Assembly (NCBI GenBank): GCA_022827265.1
Contig: JAJDTF010000034.1
Span: 1 to 64,000, forward strand
DNA from: Acidimicrobiia bacterium
GTDB taxonomy: Bacteria; Actinomycetota; Acidimicrobiia; Acidimicrobiales; Poriferisodalaceae
Direction of reading: 5' to 3'
Length of the DNA: 64,000 bases
Made by a program: the position numbers and the translations under genes. The notes under the pieces were generated by a model that was not told the DNA's origin, did no database searches, and worked only from the letters and a program-made list of their open reading frames with translations. Positions within the stretch are counted from its first letter, which is position 1, and the number at the start of each line of letters is the position of its first letter. Shown here piece after piece: positions 60,664 to 64,000 of this stretch.

Positions 60664-63600
60664 GCCGCTACCGCCGCCGCCGTCCCGCTTGCTTCCGCCA
60701 CTGCGCCCCGAATGGTGGCGTGTGCATCCCAAGGGTCGGTGACCTCCACGAAGAACCAGCGACCGAGCGCTCCATGGTTGTTGACCGCCGGCACCCACAG
60801 CTCCCGAGCCGCAGCAACCTTGGCTGCCTTGGCATCGTCTGACTTGCCGGTCACTTCGACCACGAGGTGCAGCAGGTCGCCTTCGCCGTGGCCGTCGTCA
60901 AGGCAGGCGACGAAGTCGGGGATGTAGGACCGCTGCTGCCCAGCGTCGTGGTACGGGATGGTGAAGCCCAAGCCGACATTCTTGACATAGCGGCGTACTT
61001 CGGGCAGTTCCTCGAGCGCCTGGGCCATGCGCTGCTCCCACGAGCCAGTGTCGGCCGCAACGTAGTTCACATGACAGCGGTCGGGTGCCGTCTCCCACAC
61101 CGGACGGGAGGTGTCGAAATCGACAGGCCGAGTGCTGCCGACCGGCTCGTACGGCCGCAGCACCGGCCGGAGCTGCCGAGTTCCGCCTTCCGCCCGAACG
61201 ATGCCGAGGTAGATCTTGTCGACAGCACGAGCTCGAATCTCATGCAGCTTCAGCAGACCGACAAACGCATTGTCCCGGATGCTGAGGCACTGCGGGTCTG
61301 CCAGCCACTGTCGGGTCACTCGCAGGAGCGCCGGAAACAGCCACGGCGACTCCGATGCCAGACCGTCGACGACTTCGCGGAAGTACTGGTCCAACAAACC
61401 CTTCGCCAGGTCGAATGCCAGTGCCTGGCGTCGAGTGTCCTCCAGTGAGTCGAGCGTATGAACCTCGCTGGGGCCGAGTGCACCGCGCACTTCGGTGAGC
61501 GTCGCCACGTCGCTGCCGCCGAGGCTCATATGGCTGTCTGGTCCGAAGTCGGCAGCGAGATGTTCAGTGGGCACGTCCCACTTGTAGCCGACGACTCGCG
61601 GGAAGGTGATCTCGCACGCTGAGCGTTCGGGCAGGGCGCGTACACGCTGCACCGGTTTCGGCGGACCAGGCGGTTCGCCCGCGCCCCGGGCGGGGATGAA
61701 CGAGAACGGGATGCCGTACACCTCTGCGTACTCGGGGCTGAGCAAGCCCGTCGTGCGGTCGAGGTCATAGGAGCGTCGGCGTAGGCCGCGCCCCACCACC
61801 TGTTCGCACAGCAGCTGAGTGCCGAACGCCCGCACGCCCAAGATGTGGGTGACGGTGTTGGCATCCCAGCCTTCGGTCAGCATCGAGACGCTGACAACGC
61901 AACGCACGTGCTCGCCGAGCCGGCCCACCTTGCCGACGGTGTTCATCACCTCGCGCAGCAGGTCCTCGTCGGTGAGCTTGTCGGCGTCTCGTCCGGGGAA
62001 GCGGGCTTCGTATTCGGCCTTGAACGCTGATATCTCTGTGGCGGCGTCGCGCTTGAAGGTGGCGGACATGTCCTCGCCCGACTCCAGCTGCACCGAGTCG
62101 ATCAGCACCGTGCGCGGCCGGGCCAACCACTGACCGTGCTCGACATTGGACAGCAGCGGCAGAGCGCCGGGCCGAAGTGCCTGACTGGCACCGTGGGACA
62201 CTTCACGCCCCGCGATGTAGTCGTAGATCAGCTTGGATACCGCCGTGTTGGCACACACCACGATGAACACGGGCGGTGCGGTCCGTTCGCCGACGCCGCT
62301 CCGACGCGCCCGCTGCTGGGCCTCCCATTGCTCGAACGCCTCGCGATAGTTGGAATACAGGCTCTCCAAGGCGCTCTGCAGGGTCGGCGGCAGCAGCGCC
62401 TCGATGTCATCGTCGGCTGTGTGCCGGCGACGCTTGGGCAACCCGTCAGCAATGTGAGGCCACAGATGGCGATATGTGGGCACGATGCTCGCCGTGTCGT
62501 CATCGACGGGGACGCGGGGAATCTTGACCAGGCCTGATTCGATGGCATCCATCAGGCTGAAATCTGAGACAACCCACGGGAAGAGAGTGCCTTCCGCCCA
62601 ACCGGAGCCCTTGAGATAGAAGGGCGTGGCGGATAGGTCGTAGGCGGCTCGGATGCCGAGCTTGGCCTGCACTGCTTCGAGACCTGTGATCCACATGCGG
62701 GCATCGCTGTCGCGGGTTTCCGCTTCCTTGCGCTCAGCAGCCGTGAGCTTGGCGGTCCTCGGCGCATCTTGGGCCGTAGAGGCAGGTTCGTCGGCGCCGT
62801 CGTGCGGGGCCGTCGGGCCGTTCGTCGATACAGACGCGTCGAGGTCGTAGCGGCGTCGGTGGTAGCAGTGGTGTGCCTCGTCGTTGATGACGACGATGTT
62901 GCGCTTGTTCGTGCCGAGATCGCGGCACACCCGGCGGACCATCTGCTCGGGCGTCTCGGTGAAGGCGTCGGACGGGCTGTCGGCGCCGCTACCAAGTATC
63001 GACTTGGCGGCTTTCGTCGCCGCCATCCTTTCCTTCTGGCGCAGGGCGTGAAAGTTGGTGATGGCGATGCGAGCCCGGCCCAGGTCACCGCGTCGGTCGG
63101 GCGGCACCAGGTCCATGACCCGGTAGTAGTTCGACGGGTCCGACGGCAGCAGCACCCGAAGTCGATCTCGGATCGTGATGCCCGGGCATACCACCAAGAA
63201 GGCGTCAGCGAACCGGCGGTCGCGGGGATTCGCAGCCTTGTTCAGCGTGTGCCAAACGATGAGCATCGCGGCGACAACGGTCTTGCCAGTGCCTGTCGCC
63301 ATCTTGTGCGCGATGCGCGGCAGCCCGGAGTTGGCGGCTGCATTCGCTTCGACGAGGCGGTTGTCGATCCAGCTTGGACGCAGCGCCGCGGGCGCCTCAC
63401 GCAGGAAGATCGCAGTTTCAAGCGCTTCGATCTGGCAGAAGAACAGGCGGCGCTCGCGGTCTGGCGCCTGCCAGTGTGCGAGCAGGTGACGGGTCGTCGC
63501 CGTCACACCTGGATGGCCGAGATCGCGCCACCGACCGACGTGCTCGCGCACATCGTTGACGAACCGGTTCAGCTCGATGCGCTCACGATCCTCGTCGAAC

Positions 63601-63821
63601 AGGTCGAGCGTGGCATGCTCGGCCGCCTCGGCGCGGTTCCGTGCCGCTGGCACCGGCACGAAATAGCCGCTGGGACGCCGCTCGCCGACGATCTCGTCGG
63701 TGATCCCGTCGTCATCAAAGCGGAAATGGCGAGATGGTTCGTCGAACGGCCCGTTGATAACCGGGTTCTCAATCTGCCTACGCGACTCGCCAGCCGCCCC
63801 CGAACCGCTCACACCCCGCAT
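60660..63821 (-). CDS. res: Type III-like restriction endonuclease, DEAD-box helicase subunit (Res)
   Basis: A 1053-residue superfamily 2 helicase-nuclease. Walker A is MATGTGKTVVAAM near residue 175, Walker B is NDEAHHCYH near 312, motif V/VI is SMLTEGWDANTVTHI and QVVGRGLRR. A PD-(D/E)xK-type nuclease site (D-F-V-A-C-L then EVTGK) lies near residue 970-990. It cleaves DNA after ATP-driven motion when two unmodified sites meet. Start near 63821 is uncertain; a GTG at 63812 has better spacing. It precedes mod in the operon, the reverse of the commonest type III order (mod then res). Confidence 0.9.
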   Translation of the reverse strand: MRGVSGSGAAGESRRQIENPVINGPFDEPSRHFRFDDDGITDEIVGERRPSGYFVPVPAARNRAEAAEHATLDLFDEDRERIELNRFVNDVREHVGRWRDLGHPGVTATTRHLLAHWQAPDRERRLFFCQIEALETAIFLREAPAALRPSWIDNRLVEANAAANSGLPRIAHKMATGTGKTVVAAMLIVWHTLNKAANPRDRRFADAFLVVCPGITIRDRLRVLLPSDPSNYYRVMDLVPPDRRGDLGRARIAITNFHALRQKERMAATKAAKSILGSGADSPSDAFTETPEQMVRRVCRDLGTNKRNIVVINDEAHHCYHRRRYDLDASVSTNGPTAPHDGADEPASTAQDAPRTAKLTAAERKEAETRDSDARMWITGLEAVQAKLGIRAAYDLSATPFYLKGSGWAEGTLFPWVVSDFSLMDAIESGLVKIPRVPVDDDTASIVPTYRHLWPHIADGLPKRRRHTADDDIEALLPPTLQSALESLYSNYREAFEQWEAQQRARRSGVGERTAPPVFIVVCANTAVSKLIYDYIAGREVSHGASQALRPGALPLLSNVEHGQWLARPRTVLIDSVQLESGEDMSATFKRDAATEISAFKAEYEARFPGRDADKLTDEDLLREVMNTVGKVGRLGEHVRCVVSVSMLTEGWDANTVTHILGVRAFGTQLLCEQVVGRGLRRRSYDLDRTTGLLSPEYAEVYGIPFSFIPARGAGEPPGPPKPVQRVRALPERSACEITFPRVVGYKWDVPTEHLAADFGPDSHMSLGGSDVATLTEVRGALGPSEVHTLDSLEDTRRQALAFDLAKGLLDQYFREVVDGLASESPWLFPALLRVTRQWLADPQCLSIRDNAFVGLLKLHEIRARAVDKIYLGIVRAEGGTRQLRPVLRPYEPVGSTRPVDFDTSRPVWETAPDRCHVNYVAADTGSWEQRMAQALEELPEVRRYVKNVGLGFTIPYHDAGQQRSYIPDFVACLDDGHGEGDLLHLVVEVTGKSDDAKAAKVAAARELWVPAVNNHGALGRWFFVEVTDPWDAHATIRGAVAEASGTAAAVAA

Positions 63822-63972
63822 CCTGCCACGGCAATGAGCCCGCGCCAGCGCCCATATCCCGAGCGCATCGTCAACACAGCTCAGAACACGATCCGCACGG
63901 CCACGCGGCCCTACACTTGGATGCCACCAACCGACCCCGTTACGCAGCCGTCGAATCCTCAAGGTGCACTCA

Positions 63973-64000
63973 TGTTCACGTCAATGAGACTCCGGGATTT
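63973..64000 (+). CDS. Start of a divergent gene, possibly an AAA ATPase
   Basis: Nine codons are in the window, reading MFTSMRLRD. An AAGGTG ribosome-binding site lies 5 bases before the ATG. The sequence M-x-x-S-x-R-L-x-(D/N)-F is a common opening of AAA-family ATPases of the OLD/RecF type, often near restriction systems. The call is weak; only the start codon and ribosome-binding site are well supported. Confidence 0.35.

Noticed and set aside
1-64000. CRISPR arrays, insertion sequences, prophage
   Set aside because: No regularly spaced repeats, transposase, integrase or phage structural genes were seen in either strand.

Overview
The window is a high-GC, gene-dense chromosomal segment that reads as an actinobacterium, most likely of the Acidimicrobiia. 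This rests on four luciferase-like (F420/flavin type) oxidoreductases, two acyl-CoA carboxylase carboxyltransferases, tandem CaiB/BaiF CoA-transferases, a mycobacterial-type DapC-like aminotransferase, and several start codons placed 6-7 nt after a TANNNT -10 box (leaderless style). The taxon is an inference. I found no rRNA, tRNA, CRISPR array, transposase, phage gene or replication origin.

Layout. 0-7.4 kb: the first codons of a phenylacetate-CoA ligase-like gene, a luciferase-like monooxygenase, a small membrane protein, a DapC-like aminotransferase, a predicted lipoprotein, a nitroreductase-SRPBCC fusion and glutamyl-Q tRNA(Asp) synthetase. 7.3-13.3 kb: a two-gene ABC exporter (FtsX-like permease and LolD-like ATPase), an acyl-CoA carboxyltransferase and a second luciferase-like enzyme; a short GC-rich hairpin repeat sits at the ends of the last two. 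13.4-15.0 kb: two adjacent toxin-antitoxin modules (hicAB, phd/vapC). 15-24 kb: a third luciferase-like enzyme, an SCO6745-like protein, a CaiB-CaiB-PlsC operon, a double-hotdog MaoC-like protein, an M1 metallopeptidase lipoprotein and a dienelactone hydrolase. 24.4-27.4 kb: a DUF3800 protein, a membrane-protein gene that looks split by a frameshift, and a vapBC module.

27.4-40.6 kb is the metabolic centrepiece: one long minus-strand array with a Rieske oxygenase, an SDR, a complete BMP-type (nucleoside-like) ABC importer, a three-subunit molybdenum hydroxylase, a [3Fe-4S]-type ferredoxin, a second Rieske oxygenase and an amidohydrolase, with a divergent alpha/beta hydrolase at its head. Most junctions overlap by a few bases. 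It looks like uptake followed by stepwise oxidation of one small molecule. An N-heterocycle or methylated purine is my working guess; the substrate is not shown by the sequence.

41.6-45 kb holds an esterase, an O-methyltransferase whose 3' end is duplicated on the far side of a vapBC module (near-identical 38-bp direct repeats), and small genes of unknown role. 45.1-49.0 kb encodes a two-subunit biotin-dependent acyl-CoA carboxylase. 49.1-53.8 kb holds a SulP transporter ending in a STAS domain and, one gene later, an NCS2 nucleobase transporter whose C-terminal extension resembles a degenerate RsbW/SpoIIAB-type ATPase domain. An SDR and a fourth luciferase-like enzyme follow.

55.9-64 kb is a defence-type island with patches of lower GC: a mazEF-like module, an orphan gene, another vapBC-like module, a type III restriction-modification pair (mod-res), and at the right edge the first codons of a divergent gene that may be an AAA ATPase. 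The window carries six toxin-antitoxin modules in all.
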